The notes under the pieces were generated by a model, which ran no database searches, was not told the origin of the DNA, and saw only the letters and a program-made list of their open reading frames with translations. A program made the translations under genes and the position numbers. This document shows, piece by piece, positions 16,040-25,205 of a stretch of DNA of 64,000 nucleotides; the first letter of the stretch is position 1; each line of letters opens with the position of its first letter. The DNA is from an uncultured Christensenella sp. (GTDB lineage Bacteria; Bacillota; Clostridia; Christensenellales; Borkfalkiaceae): contig CAJTYL010000001.1 in the NCBI GenBank assembly GCA_910583855.1, forward strand, positions 152,544 through 216,543, in the 5' to 3' direction.

Positions 16040-17026
16040 ATGCAACCTTGGATTATAGCGTTAATAGTTATTTCGGCGGTTATCGTGTTGTTGTTTCTGC
16101 TTGCCGCTTTATCGTATCGTTTCGCTTTCGGCAGGCGTTACGATAAGGGCAAGCTTTTAAAGTATTTTACTGCGGAAGACTTCGGTCTTGACGCGGAAAA
16201 AATTTCAATTCCGCGCAAAAAATTCAGCTTGTGCGGTATTCTCTACCGCAAAGCGGACGTTCTGCAAAAGGACTCCGTCGTTGTTTTTGTCCACGGAATG
16301 GGCGCGGGGCATATTGCGTATACCACCGAAATAAACTACTTTTGCAACCTCGGCTATCCCGTAATTGCGCTTGACAGCAAGGGCTGTAATTTGTCGGGCG
16401 GTAAAAATATAAAGGGAATGTACGAGGGCGTGAAAACCGCCGTCTCAGCAGTGGATTACGCGCGGTCTCGTTTTCCCGAGAAAAAAGTTTATTTGGTTGG
16501 GCACAGTTGGGGCGGATATTCTGTTTTATGCGCGTCAGTAAAAAGAAAGGTTGAAAAGGTCGTCGCAATCAGCGCGCCCGCCACTCCAGTAAGAACCCTT
16601 TACGAAGGCGCGGCAAAGTTCATTTCCAAGCCCGTCGCAGCAGTTTTATGCCCGTTTTGGTGGATAATAAATTTATTTAAATTCGGAAAAGACGGCAATG
16701 CAAGCGCCGCGCGTTGCACTCGGAAAAACGGCACGCCTACGCTGCTCGTTCACGGTAATAAAGATAGTATAGTAACGCCGTCTAAAGCGGTTTATTATAA
16801 AAACTACGGCGACAACGTAACTAAATATCTTGCAAAAGGCAAGGCGCACAACCCGTATAATACCGTTGAAGCCGAAAAGAAGCTTGCGGAACTTCAATAC
16901 AATATATCAAACGCCGCAAAAATGACGGAGAGCGACAGGATAGACTATTTTGCTTCCTTTGATTTCAAAGCCGCTACCGAAGAAGACGAAGAAGTTATGA
17001 AAGTTATTGCAGAATTTTTGCAATAA
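16040..17026 (+). CDS. Alpha/beta-hydrolase with N-terminal membrane anchor
   Basis: A 328-aa serine hydrolase. Residues about 4-30 form a transmembrane helix (IIALIVISAVIVLLFLLAAL). The catalytic domain shows FVHGMGAGH (oxyanion region), the nucleophile elbow VGHSWGGYS (Ser at about 155), an acid in LVHGNKDSIV and a late His in GKAHNPYNT. The fold fits monoacylglycerol-lipase/peptidase-like families; the substrate cannot be told. It ends at a terminator at 17195-17230, with a repeat between. Confidence 0.85.
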   Translation: MQPWIIALIVISAVIVLLFLLAALSYRFAFGRRYDKGKLLKYFTAEDFGLDAEKISIPRKKFSLCGILYRKADVLQKDSVVVFVHGMGAGHIAYTTEINYFCNLGYPVIALDSKGCNLSGGKNIKGMYEGVKTAVSAVDYARSRFPEKKVYLVGHSWGGYSVLCASVKRKVEKVVAISAPATPVRTLYEGAAKFISKPVAAVLCPFWWIINLFKFGKDGNASAARCTRKNGTPTLLVHGNKDSIVTPSKAVYYKNYGDNVTKYLAKGKAHNPYNTVEAEKKLAELQYNISNAAKMTESDRIDYFASFDFKAATEEDEEVMKVIAEFLQ

Positions 17027-17049
17027 CTGTCGTTTGCCTCGCCTATGCG

Positions 17050-17076
17050 GTCGTTCTGAGTGAAACGAAGAATCTT
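17050..17076. repeat. Interspersed GTCATTCTGAGCGAAG-type repeat (copy 1)
   Basis: GTCGTTCTGAGTGAAACGAA at 17050-17069, followed by GAATCTT, closely matches 45804-45829 (GTCATTTTGAACGAAGTGAA followed by GAATCTC). Sequences of this type are known as short intergenic repeats in many bacterial genomes. Confidence 0.6.
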
Positions 17077-17194
17077 TTCAACCGTTTCGCCATAAAAGTG
17101 ATACCTCGGCAATCCTCAGTATTACAGTACGGTAAAACTTAGGCTACTTTAATTTCCGCTCTTCAAATCTTTTTATAGTTTTAATATCCGTAAT

Positions 17195-17230
17195 GGCGTC
17201 GCTTAAAGCATCTGTAACGACGCCTTTTTT
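17195..17230 (+). terminator. Rho-independent terminator
   Basis: GGCGTCG (17195-17201) pairs with CGACGCC (17218-17224), followed by six T. It would end the hydrolase transcript. Confidence 0.8.
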
Positions 17231-17233
17231 ATT

Positions 17234-17424
17234 ATGATAATTGCACAAAGAATTAAAGAAATGTGATTAGAAAGAGGAATGATGCAACAACAGCTTGCGC
17301 AGATAGTGGGCTGTAGTCAACCGATGATAGTAATGTGAAAAAAGACGGAGTGCGAGTCTACGGCAAGCGCAATAGTAAAGCTTTCCCCGTGCTCGGTTGT
17401 ACTACCGATTAACTTCTTGGCTAA
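17234..17424 (+). pseudogene. Decayed XRE-family regulator
   Basis: The frame from ATG 17234 reads MIIAQRIKEM, a TGA, LERGMMQQQLAQIVGCSQP, MIVM, a second TGA, then KKTECESTASAIVKLS; the next frame continues VLGCTTD, TAA, LLG. This is a recognisable Cro/CI HTH protein (compare AEPTASALIILAKYFEESVDYLLG of the gene at 110-310) broken by three in-frame stops and a one-base frameshift near 17375-17395. The region between 17027 and 17597 holds nothing else except a repeat and two terminators. Confidence 0.8.
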
Positions 17425-17504
17425 ACCTATATGTAATCATATATTTAACCTTCCCCTTGGAGAAAGTGTTTTTATCATAAAAATGAGGAAAAGACGATTA
17501 AGTA

Positions 17505-17546
17505 AAACAATAAACACCCCCACGGAAATTCGTGGGGGTGTTTTCA
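17505..17546 (-). terminator. Terminator of the nifJ gene
   Basis: A 13-bp hairpin ACACCCCCACG/CGTGGGGGTGT followed on the minus strand by TTTATTGTTTTA, 50 nt after the nifJ stop. Confidence 0.85.
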
Positions 17547-17597
17547 CGCCTTAACGCGGCGAACGCTTTTATATTATAGTGCGGTTAAGCGTAACGC

Positions 17598-20500
17598 TTA
17601 TTCCTTGCCTGCAAGCTTCTTGTAGCCTTCGAGTCTTGCCTTAGCGGACTCTTCTGTTCTCTTGAACAGGTCGTTTGCAATGTCCGCGCCCTGCGTTTTA
17701 ACGAGGGAAGCGTAACGCGTTTCGCCTGCAAGGAACGCCTGATAATCGCCCGTAGGGTCTTTACTGTCAAGCGTGAACTTGTCGCCGTCGGGGTTATATC
17801 TGTAAAGCTGCCAATAGCCGCAATCAACGGCTGCCTTTTGCTCAAGCTGGCTCTTCGTCATATTGATGCCGTGGTTGATGCAGGGCGCGTAAGCGATGAT
17901 AAGCGAAGGTCCGTGGTAAGCTTCGGCTTCGGTCAACGCTTTAAGAAGCTGTGCAGGGTTAGAACCCATTGCAACCTGAGCAACGTAAACGTAGCCGTAG
18001 GATTTGGCAATCATACCCAAATCCTTCTTCTTAATTCTCTTACCTGCGGAAGCAAACTTAGCAACCGCGCCGATGTTGGTTGACTTGGAAGCCTGACCGC
18101 CCGTATTGGAGTAAACTTCGGTATCGAGTACGAGTACGTTTACGTCCTCGCCGCTTGCAAGCACGTGGTCCAAACCGCCGTAGCCGATATCGTAAGCCCA
18201 ACCGTCGCCGCCGAATATCCAGATTGATTTCTTAGCAAGGCAATCCTTGTCTGCAAGAATTTCAGCAACCAACGCGTCTGATTCGCAGCCGCAACCGTTG
18301 CAGCCTTCAAGCAATTTCAAAAGCTCTGCGGAAGCCTTCTTGGAAGCTTCTCTGTTATCGAAAGCTTTAAGATAATTTTCGCAAGCCGTCTTTCCATCGC
18401 CGCTCCAAAGTCCTGCAAGTTTTTCAATCTTGCCCTTCAAAGCGTTTCTTCTTGCGGAATACGCAAGATTCATACCGTAGCCGAACTCCGCGTTGTCTTC
18501 AAAGAGCGAGTTGGCCCAAGCGGGACCGTGACCCTGTTTGTTTGTGGTGTAAGGACAGGTAGGCGAAGAACCGCCGTAGATTGACGAGCAACCCGTTGCG
18601 TTAGCAACTACCATATCCTCTCCGAAAAGCTGGGTGATAACCTTAACGTAAGGGGTCTCGCCGCAGCCTGCGCACGCGCCGGAGAACTCGAACAAGGGGG
18701 TGGCGAATTGGCAACCCTTAACGGTTTCCTTTTTGAACTTCGATGTATCAACGTCGGGGAGCTCAACCGTGTATTCCCAGTTCTCGGCTTCGCCCTTTGC
18801 AAGGGATTCCGCAAGGGGAATCATCTTTATTGCTCCGCCGTCCTTTACGGGGCAAACGGTAGCGCACACGCCGCAACCCATACAGTCGAGGGGTGAAACC
18901 TGCATCTTGTACTCGTAACCGGGCAAGCCGATTGCGGCTTTTCCGTTAAGAGTTGCAGGCTTGTCCGAACCGTCGGCAACGAGCGCGGGGCGGAGGCAAG
19001 CGTGAGGGCACACGAAGGAGCAGGTGCCGCACTGGATACACTTGTCAACTATAATTTCGGGTACGAGAACGGCAACGCCGCGCTTTTCGTACTTAGTCGT
19101 GCCCGTAGGAACGTGACCGTCTGCGTTGAACTGCGAAGACTTAAGCTTGTCGCCTTCGAGGTAAAGAATAGGCTTGATAATTTCCTGATAGTACTTGTTG
19201 TCCGCGCCCTTGACCATTTCCGCGCCCGTCTTGGCTTTTGCCCAGTCTGCGGGAACGTCAATCTTTATAAGGTTGTCGCCTGCGGCGGAATCTATTGCGT
19301 TATAGTTCATCTGAACGATCGCGTCGCCCTTTCTGCCGAAGGATTTCTTAGCCATATATTTCATATATTCGATGGCTTTGTCGTAGGGCATAATCTGGGG
19401 ATTAACGCGGAAGAACGCCGACTGCAATATGGTGTTGGTTCTGCCTTTAAGTCCAAGCTCGCCCGCAATCTTGATTGCGTCGATAACGTAAAGATTGATG
19501 TGCTTTTTAGCAATATCCTGTTTAACCTTTGCGGGCAGGAACTCCTCCAAAGCTTCAACCGTGGTTGCGTTGGTGTTGATAAGGAAGGTGCCTCCCTCCT
19601 TGATGTCGCCCGTCATATCGTAACGGGTAACGTACGAGGGGTTGGAGCACTGTACGAAATCCGCGCTGTCGATTAAGTATTCGGACTGAATGGGCGTGTC
19701 GCCGAAACGGAGGTGTGAAACGGTGATGCCGCCCGATTTCTTTGAGTCGTAGAAGAAGTACGCCTGCGCGTGTTTTTCCGTATGGTCGCCGATAATCTTA
19801 ATCGAGTTCTTGTTTGCTCCGACCGTACCGTCGGAGCCTAAGCCGTAGAATTTGCAGCTCGTCGAGCCTACGGGAGCAGCGTCAAACTTTTCAGAGAAGT
19901 TCAAAGACGAGTGCGTTACGTCCTCGTAAATACCAACGGTGAAGTGATTCTTGGGTTTTGCGCTTTCAAGGTTTTTATAAACCGCAAGCACCATAGAGGG
20001 GGTGAACTCCTTCGAGCCCAAACCGTATCTGCCGCCTACGACCTTCAAATTGGTAACGCCCTTTTCAAGGAGCGCGGAGCATACGTCAAGATAAAGGGGC
20101 TCGCCGAGCGAACCGGGCTCCTTCGTTCTATCAAGAACGGCAAGTCTTTCAGCCGTCTTAGGCAGCGCCTTTACGAACTTGTCCGCAACGAAGGGGCGGT
20201 AAAGGCGAACCTTAACAAGTCCGTATTTATGACCCATTCCGTTAAGCTTATTGATTGATTCTTCAATAGTTTCGCAAGCCGAACCCATACAAACGATAAC
20301 GTCCGTCGCGTCTTTTGCGCCAACGTAGTCGAAAAGGTGATACTTTCTGCCGCATTTAGCGGATACCACGTCCATCATCTTCTGAACGATAGCGGGGGTA
20401 GCTTCGTAATAGCTGTTCGCCGTCTCTCTGTTCTGGAAATAAGTATCGCCGTTTTGCGCGGTACCCTTCTGAATGGGATGTTCGGGGTTCAAAGCGCGCG

Positions 20501-21134
20501 ACTTGAAGTCCGCAACGTCTGCGGCGATTCCAACCTCGTCGCAAATATCTCTTATTTCCTTATAGTCGTCAGCTTCGTCCCAAACGTCGATTTTGGCAAC
20601 CTCGTGGCTCGTTCTGAAGCCGTCGAAGAAGTTGATAAAGGGAACTTTGGATTTCAAAGTTGAAAGGTGCGCAACCAATGCTAAGTCCATAACTTCCTGT
20701 ACGGAGCCGTCGCAAAGCATCGCAAAACCCGTTTGGCGGCAAGCCATAACGTCCGCATGGTCGCCGAAAATGTTCAGTGAATGTGCCGCAAGTGCGCGCG
20801 CCGAAACGTGCATAACCATAGGCATAAGCTCGCCCGAAATCTTGTACATATTGGGGATCATTAATAAAAGCCCCTGCGAAGCGGTGTAAGTAGTCGTCAA
20901 CGCGCCCGCGCAAAGCGAACCGTGAACCGCGCCTGCCGCGCCGCCTTCGGATTGCATTTCAGCAATTCTAACCTTCTGACCCCACATGTTGGTTCTGCCC
21001 GCCGTCGCCCACTCGTCCGCAACTTCAGCCATAGGCGAAGAGGGGGTGATAGGATAAATCGCGGCTACTTCCGAAAAGGCGTACGCAACGTGGCTTGCGG
21101 CGGTATTACCGTCGATAGTCAACTTTTTCATCAA
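17598..21134 (-). CDS. nifJ: Pyruvate:ferredoxin (flavodoxin) oxidoreductase
   Basis: A single-chain 1178-aa enzyme that oxidises pyruvate to acetyl-CoA and CO2 with reduced ferredoxin, the central step of anaerobic fermentation. Domains in order: pyrimidine-binding TPP domain (YPITPSSPMAE at about 28), domain II, the gamma domain (GSDGTVGANKNS), two 4Fe-4S clusters (CIQCGTCSFVCPHAC and CMGCGVCATVCPV, about 685-760) and the TPP diphosphate domain with GCAGCGETPYVK, NATGCSSIYG and GDGWAYDIGYGG. GGAGG precedes the start. Monocistronic, strong promoter at 21196-21224. Confidence 0.98.
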   Translation of the reverse strand: MMKKLTIDGNTAASHVAYAFSEVAAIYPITPSSPMAEVADEWATAGRTNMWGQKVRIAEMQSEGGAAGAVHGSLCAGALTTTYTASQGLLLMIPNMYKISGELMPMVMHVSARALAAHSLNIFGDHADVMACRQTGFAMLCDGSVQEVMDLALVAHLSTLKSKVPFINFFDGFRTSHEVAKIDVWDEADDYKEIRDICDEVGIAADVADFKSRALNPEHPIQKGTAQNGDTYFQNRETANSYYEATPAIVQKMMDVVSAKCGRKYHLFDYVGAKDATDVIVCMGSACETIEESINKLNGMGHKYGLVKVRLYRPFVADKFVKALPKTAERLAVLDRTKEPGSLGEPLYLDVCSALLEKGVTNLKVVGGRYGLGSKEFTPSMVLAVYKNLESAKPKNHFTVGIYEDVTHSSLNFSEKFDAAPVGSTSCKFYGLGSDGTVGANKNSIKIIGDHTEKHAQAYFFYDSKKSGGITVSHLRFGDTPIQSEYLIDSADFVQCSNPSYVTRYDMTGDIKEGGTFLINTNATTVEALEEFLPAKVKQDIAKKHINLYVIDAIKIAGELGLKGRTNTILQSAFFRVNPQIMPYDKAIEYMKYMAKKSFGRKGDAIVQMNYNAIDSAAGDNLIKIDVPADWAKAKTGAEMVKGADNKYYQEIIKPILYLEGDKLKSSQFNADGHVPTGTTKYEKRGVAVLVPEIIVDKCIQCGTCSFVCPHACLRPALVADGSDKPATLNGKAAIGLPGYEYKMQVSPLDCMGCGVCATVCPVKDGGAIKMIPLAESLAKGEAENWEYTVELPDVDTSKFKKETVKGCQFATPLFEFSGACAGCGETPYVKVITQLFGEDMVVANATGCSSIYGGSSPTCPYTTNKQGHGPAWANSLFEDNAEFGYGMNLAYSARRNALKGKIEKLAGLWSGDGKTACENYLKAFDNREASKKASAELLKLLEGCNGCGCESDALVAEILADKDCLAKKSIWIFGGDGWAYDIGYGGLDHVLASGEDVNVLVLDTEVYSNTGGQASKSTNIGAVAKFASAGKRIKKKDLGMIAKSYGYVYVAQVAMGSNPAQLLKALTEAEAYHGPSLIIAYAPCINHGINMTKSQLEQKAAVDCGYWQLYRYNPDGDKFTLDSKDPTGDYQAFLAGETRYASLVKTQGADIANDLFKRTEESAKARLEGYKKLAGKE

Positions 21135-21195
21135 AAAACCTCCGTTTAATAAATAATAATTTTTAACGTTTCCGTGTAAAACTCACACTTACATT

Positions 21196-21224
21196 ATTAT
21201 AATACGATAAATTAATCTTGTCAA
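21196..21224 (-). promoter_or_regulatory. Sigma-A promoter of nifJ
   Basis: Minus strand TTGACA (21219-21224), 17 bp, TATAAT (21196-21201): full consensus, consistent with a highly expressed fermentation enzyme. Confidence 0.88.
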
Positions 21225-21255
21225 CATCGGTAATGAATTTTAATAGCAAAAAAAG

Positions 21256-21284
21256 TTGTACATTTTGACTGTTTTTGCTATAAT
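21256..21284 (+). promoter_or_regulatory. Sigma-A promoter of the ecfA-ecfT-truA operon
   Basis: TTGTAC (21256-21261), 17 bp, TATAAT (21279-21284), 33 nt before the ATG at 21318. Confidence 0.75.
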
Positions 21285-21317
21285 AAAAATTGAATTTGTT
21301 TATTTATCAAGGGAACT

Positions 21318-23162
21318 ATGGCGTCTGACTTTGTTATCGAATGCGAAAACGTAAAATTTTCTTACCCCGACAGCGGAGTTTATGCCGTTAACGGTGTGTC
21401 TTTTAAGCTTAAAAAGGGTGAGTTTTTATCCGTTATCGGGCACAACGGAAGCGGTAAGTCTACCCTTGCCCGTCTTTTGAACGGTCTTTTGGAAGCGGAC
21501 AACGGCAAAATCTGCGTTCTCGGAATGGATATTGCCGAGGGCAAAAACGCAGTTGAAATAAGAAAACACGTCGGCGTGGTTTTCCAAAACCCCGATAACC
21601 AGATGGTCGCTTCCATCGTTGAGGACGACATTGCGTTCGGTCCGGAGAATATAGGCGTCCCGCGTGAAGAAATAGGCGAACGCATAGGTTGGGCTTTGAA
21701 CGCTGTCGGTATGGAAGAATTCCGCGCGTCGACTCCAGCAAGGCTTTCGGGCGGTCAAAAGCAAAGAATAGCCGTTGCGGGCGTGCTTGCCATAAAACCC
21801 GACGTTTTGATATTGGACGAATCCACCGCAATGCTCGACCCCAAGGGCAGACGGGAAGTTATAGAGGTAGTCAAAAAACTCAACGAAGAAGAGGGGATGA
21901 CGATAATTCTCATTACCCACTTTATGGAAGAGGCGCTCCTTGCCGACAGAACGATAGTTATGAACAGGGGCGAAATTGCCTTAGAGGGAACGCCGGAGGA
22001 AATTTTTACAAGCGGAGAAACGCTTGAAACCTTTAACTTATCGTTGCCGAGAACTAGCGTTATTTCCCAAAACTTGCGCAAAGCCGGAATGGATATAAAG
22101 GACGTTTTGCACCCCGAAGAGCTTGCGGAAGAAATATATAAAAACTTCGTTAATTGCGGTATATATGGGGGGCAATCTTCGATTTGTCGGGAAAAATCCA
22201 TCGAAAACGGTCACGAATGGGATATCGATGTAAAGGATTTAACCTTCACTTATTCCAAAAAATCTCCGTTTGCAACCAAAGCTTTAAAGGGTGTAAACCT
22301 TCATATCGACGAAGGCGAGTTTTTCGGTATAATCGGACACACCGGCAGCGGGAAATCTACCCTCGTTCAGCACCTTAACGCCCTCATAAAATTGCCGCAG
22401 GCGCAGAAAAGGTATAAAAAACCTAAGGCTAAAAAAGGGCGGCCTACCCCCGTTATTTCAAGCATATCCGTGGGGCAATTCGATTTAGGCAGTAGAAAAT
22501 GCGACTTTAAAGCGCTCAGGGCAAGCGTCGGAATGGTATTTCAGTATCCCGAGTATCAGTTATTTGCCGAGTCGGTCTTTGCCGACGTGGCATTCGGGCT
22601 TAAAAACTTTAAGAAAGGAATTTCAAAAGAAGAGATAGAGGAAGCCGTTAGGCAAAGCATAGAAATCGTCGGACTCAACTACGAAGAGGTAAAGGACAAG
22701 TCCCCGTTCGATTTGTCGGGCGGGCAGAAGCGGCGCGCGGCTATCGCGGGCGTAATCGTAACGAAACCGCAGGTTTTAATTCTCGACGAGCCCGCCGCAG
22801 GTCTTGACCCCAAGGGCAAGAACGAAATAATGGAGCTTTTGCACAAGCTCCACCGCGAATGGTGCAAAACAATAATAATCGTTTCCCACGATATGGACGA
22901 GGTTGCAGATAACTGTACCAGGGCTTGCGTCATTGCAAACGGTCAGGTTTTCGCCTGCGATGCGCCTTATAAAATTTTCAAGCGTTCGGACGAGCTTAAA
23001 GCGTTGGGGCTTGACGTTCCTTTGACTTCTAAAATCGCTCAGTCGCTAACGGCTAAGGGAATAATAATCGACAGCGACTGTACTGTGTCGGACTTTTCGG
23101 ACAAGGTTATAGAAGTTTACAACCGTGGCAAAGCCGATAACGGAGGTGCCGCCGATGCTTAA
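21318..23162 (+). CDS. ecfA: Fused EcfA1-EcfA2 ATPases of the energy-coupling factor transporter
   Basis: Two ABC ATPase domains in one 614-aa chain. Domain 1 (about 1-275): Walker A GHNGSGKSTLA, signature LSGGQKQR, Walker B VLILDESTAM. Domain 2 (about 300-600): Walker A GHTGSGKSTLV, signature LSGGQKRR, Walker B VLILDEPAAG. These drive vitamin uptake with EcfT and exchangeable S components; no S component is in the window, as expected for a group II system. Usually ecfA1 and ecfA2 are separate genes. The linker (about 280-300) contains a 16-nt sequence also found at 13059-13074. Overlaps ecfT by 8 nt. Confidence 0.95.
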   Translation: MASDFVIECENVKFSYPDSGVYAVNGVSFKLKKGEFLSVIGHNGSGKSTLARLLNGLLEADNGKICVLGMDIAEGKNAVEIRKHVGVVFQNPDNQMVASIVEDDIAFGPENIGVPREEIGERIGWALNAVGMEEFRASTPARLSGGQKQRIAVAGVLAIKPDVLILDESTAMLDPKGRREVIEVVKKLNEEEGMTIILITHFMEEALLADRTIVMNRGEIALEGTPEEIFTSGETLETFNLSLPRTSVISQNLRKAGMDIKDVLHPEELAEEIYKNFVNCGIYGGQSSICREKSIENGHEWDIDVKDLTFTYSKKSPFATKALKGVNLHIDEGEFFGIIGHTGSGKSTLVQHLNALIKLPQAQKRYKKPKAKKGRPTPVISSISVGQFDLGSRKCDFKALRASVGMVFQYPEYQLFAESVFADVAFGLKNFKKGISKEEIEEAVRQSIEIVGLNYEEVKDKSPFDLSGGQKRRAAIAGVIVTKPQVLILDEPAAGLDPKGKNEIMELLHKLHREWCKTIIIVSHDMDEVADNCTRACVIANGQVFACDAPYKIFKRSDELKALGLDVPLTSKIAQSLTAKGIIIDSDCTVSDFSDKVIEVYNRGKADNGGAADA

Positions 23163-24000
23163 CGACGTAACCTTCGGGCAATTTTACCCCACACAGTCAT
23201 TCGTTCACAGGCTTGACCCGCGCATAAAGCTTTTGGCGCTTATTGCGCTTATCGTTCTTCTCTTCGTCGCTAACAACTTCTATTCGCTGTTTGCCGTTGC
23301 GCTCGTAATCTGCGTAGCAATCGCGGCGGCGCGCGTTCCTTTCGGAAGAGTGTTGCGCTCCGTTAAGGGCATTTTGGTTATTCTCGTATTTACGGCTGTT
23401 CTTAACCTCTTTTTCCACGGCGGAGAAGTCGTCTACGTCGAGTGGTGGATAATAAAAATTACGAGAGAGGGAATAATTTTCACGGTATTCTTCATTTTAA
23501 GGTTGTTTTTTCTCGTAATGGCTTCGTCTGTTCTGACTCTTACTACGACCCCCGTATCCCTTACGGACGGTATCGAAAGCCTTTTAAAGCCCTTAAAATA
23601 TATAAAATTTCCCGTGCACGAGCTTGCGCTTATAATGTCGATTGCGCTACGCTTTATTCCTACTTTAATTGATGAAACCAACCGCATAATTTCCGCGCAG
23701 AAAGCGCGGGGTGCGGACTTTGAAAGCGGCAATATCTTTAAAAGAATAAAGGCAATCGTGCCCATACTTATACCTTTGCTTATAAGTGCGTTCAGGCGCG
23801 CGGACGAGCTCGGAGACGCTATGGACGCACGGTGCTATTCGGGCTCGAAAAACAGGACGAAATTCAAAAAACTGAAATTAGGCTGGCGCGATTTGGTTGC
23901 CTTTTTGGTTTTTGCAGCGCTTATCGCGGGAGTAGTTCTTCTGAATATCTATTGCGCGGACATCCTCCCGCAGTTCTACGAGTATATAAAATTAAGCTGA
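23155..24000 (+). CDS. ecfT: Energy-coupling factor transporter membrane protein EcfT
   Basis: I chose ATG 23155, preceded by GGAGG, over the upstream GTG at 23125. The 281-aa protein starts with the family pattern FYPTQSFVHRLDPRIKLL, has about five transmembrane helices and the two coupling-helix motifs seen here as KARGAD and DAMDARCYSG. It joins the two ATPase domains to substrate-binding S components. It overlaps ecfA and is followed without gap by a small membrane ORF and truA. Confidence 0.95.
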   Translation: MLNDVTFGQFYPTQSFVHRLDPRIKLLALIALIVLLFVANNFYSLFAVALVICVAIAAARVPFGRVLRSVKGILVILVFTAVLNLFFHGGEVVYVEWWIIKITREGIIFTVFFILRLFFLVMASSVLTLTTTPVSLTDGIESLLKPLKYIKFPVHELALIMSIALRFIPTLIDETNRIISAQKARGADFESGNIFKRIKAIVPILIPLLISAFRRADELGDAMDARCYSGSKNRTKFKKLKLGWRDLVAFLVFAALIAGVVLLNIYCADILPQFYEYIKLS

Positions 24001-24155
24001 TGAAAAAAGGTAACCGGACCGCAGTAGAAATCGGGGTTAAAAGCAAAAGAATATTTACCGATTTGGCGGGGATTTTTACGTCAATAATAGGGATGGCTGT
24101 GATTTTAACGTGGCTTTTGTGGAACGGCAACCTTTATGGCGTTTTAGAAAAATGA
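24000..24155 (+). CDS. Small membrane protein (51 aa) between ecfT and truA
   Basis: The ATG overlaps the ecfT stop (TGATG). The product is a basic N terminus (MKKGNRTAVEIGVKSKR) followed by one hydrophobic helix, about residues 22-42. No SD beyond coupling is evident and no family is recognised. It fills the gap between ecfT and truA (10 nt), so it is probably translated by coupling. Confidence 0.5.
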   Translation: MKKGNRTAVEIGVKSKRIFTDLAGIFTSIIGMAVILTWLLWNGNLYGVLEK

Positions 24156-24165
24156 TGGTTGAAAA

Positions 24166-24927
24166 ATGAGATACGCGATACTTCTTGCCTACGACGGAAC
24201 GGATTACGGCGGTTGGCAGATTCAGAAAAATTCAATAACCGTACAGGAAAAGTTGGAAGAGGCTTGTGAAAAGGTCTTCGGCAAGAAAACGGGCGTAACC
24301 GCAAGCGGCAGAACCGACAGCGGTGTTCACGCGGCAGGACAGGTGTGCCATTTCAACGCCGAAACCACCATACCCGCGGACAAAATCGCAGACGTTTTAA
24401 ACCGTTTTCTTCCCCCCGATATTGCCGTTTTGCAGTCTGCTGCCGCGCCTGAAAATTTTGATGCAAACCGCAGCGCAAAAAGAAAAACCTACTGTTATAG
24501 AATCTATTTGGCGGAGAGAAGAAACCCGTTAAAGGACAGATATTCCGTGTGGGTAAAAAATCCCGTTAATATAGCGAAACTAAGGCATATATTGGGGTCT
24601 TTCGTCGGAAAACACGATTTTAAGGCGTTCTGTAAAAGCGGCTCTCAAGTTAAAACGACTGTGCGCGATGTATACTCGGCAGAAGCTGTAATAACCAAAT
24701 CCGCGCTCTCAACCGACGTTGAAATTTACGTTTGCGGCGGCGGTTTTTTATACAATATGGTCCGCACTGTAGCGGGTACGGCAATAGGCTTTGCCGAGGG
24801 CAGTTTATCGGAAGCAGACGTTGCCCGTTCGTTAAGTTTGGGCGACAGGGAAGCCGTAGGCAGAACGATGCCCGCAAAGGGCTTGACGCTTGAAAAAGTC
24901 GAGTACGGCTTCACGCTTTTTGATTAA
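24166..24927 (+). CDS. truA: tRNA pseudouridine(38-40) synthase TruA
   Basis: A 253-aa enzyme that isomerises uridines 38-40 in tRNA anticodon stems. The catalytic Asp is in GRTDSGVHA (about residue 52); the N-terminal YDGTDYGGWQIQ and the C-terminal FLYNMVRTVAG are classic. The ecfA-ecfT-truA order is conserved in Firmicutes. Confidence 0.97.
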   Translation: MRYAILLAYDGTDYGGWQIQKNSITVQEKLEEACEKVFGKKTGVTASGRTDSGVHAAGQVCHFNAETTIPADKIADVLNRFLPPDIAVLQSAAAPENFDANRSAKRKTYCYRIYLAERRNPLKDRYSVWVKNPVNIAKLRHILGSFVGKHDFKAFCKSGSQVKTTVRDVYSAEAVITKSALSTDVEIYVCGGGFLYNMVRTVAGTAIGFAEGSLSEADVARSLSLGDREAVGRTMPAKGLTLEKVEYGFTLFD

Positions 24928-24984
24928 ATTTTTACAACGTTTTCACGGACCGATTTTATTTTTAACATTTAGCACATATATAAT

Positions 24985-25205
24985 TATGTAACTTAAAAAT
25001 TCTAACTATTAACAACGCAACCAAAAACCACGTTTTTTGGTTAGCGCACTCAAATTGCGCATACCTGCGCCTCAGCGAGGGTGAAGTGTCGCAATTATAT
25101 ATCTGTGTGCCCTTAAAAATTGCGGCGCGAGGGGCGAGAAGCCCCTAAAAATCACGAAATATTTTACGCGCTTAAATAGCGTGAAATACTTGTGAGGAGG
25201 ATTTT
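24985..25205 (+). other. Structured intergenic leader upstream of the 25206 membrane gene
   Basis: A TATAAT at 24979-24984 could start a transcript of about 215 nt before the next ATG. The interval has several stems: CCAAAAAACCACG-type arms around 25020-25041, AATTGCG/CGCAATT (about 25053 and 25092) enclosing CCTC-AGC-GAGG, and AGGGGCGAGAAGCCCCT near 25130-25146. No known riboswitch class was recognised. Confidence 0.35.

Noticed and set aside
17234..17424. TGA read as tryptophan (recoded stop) in the HTH frame
   Set aside because: A TGA-to-Trp reading suits the second site, but other stops (TAA) and a frameshift also break it, and many genes here end at TGA. Decay is simpler.
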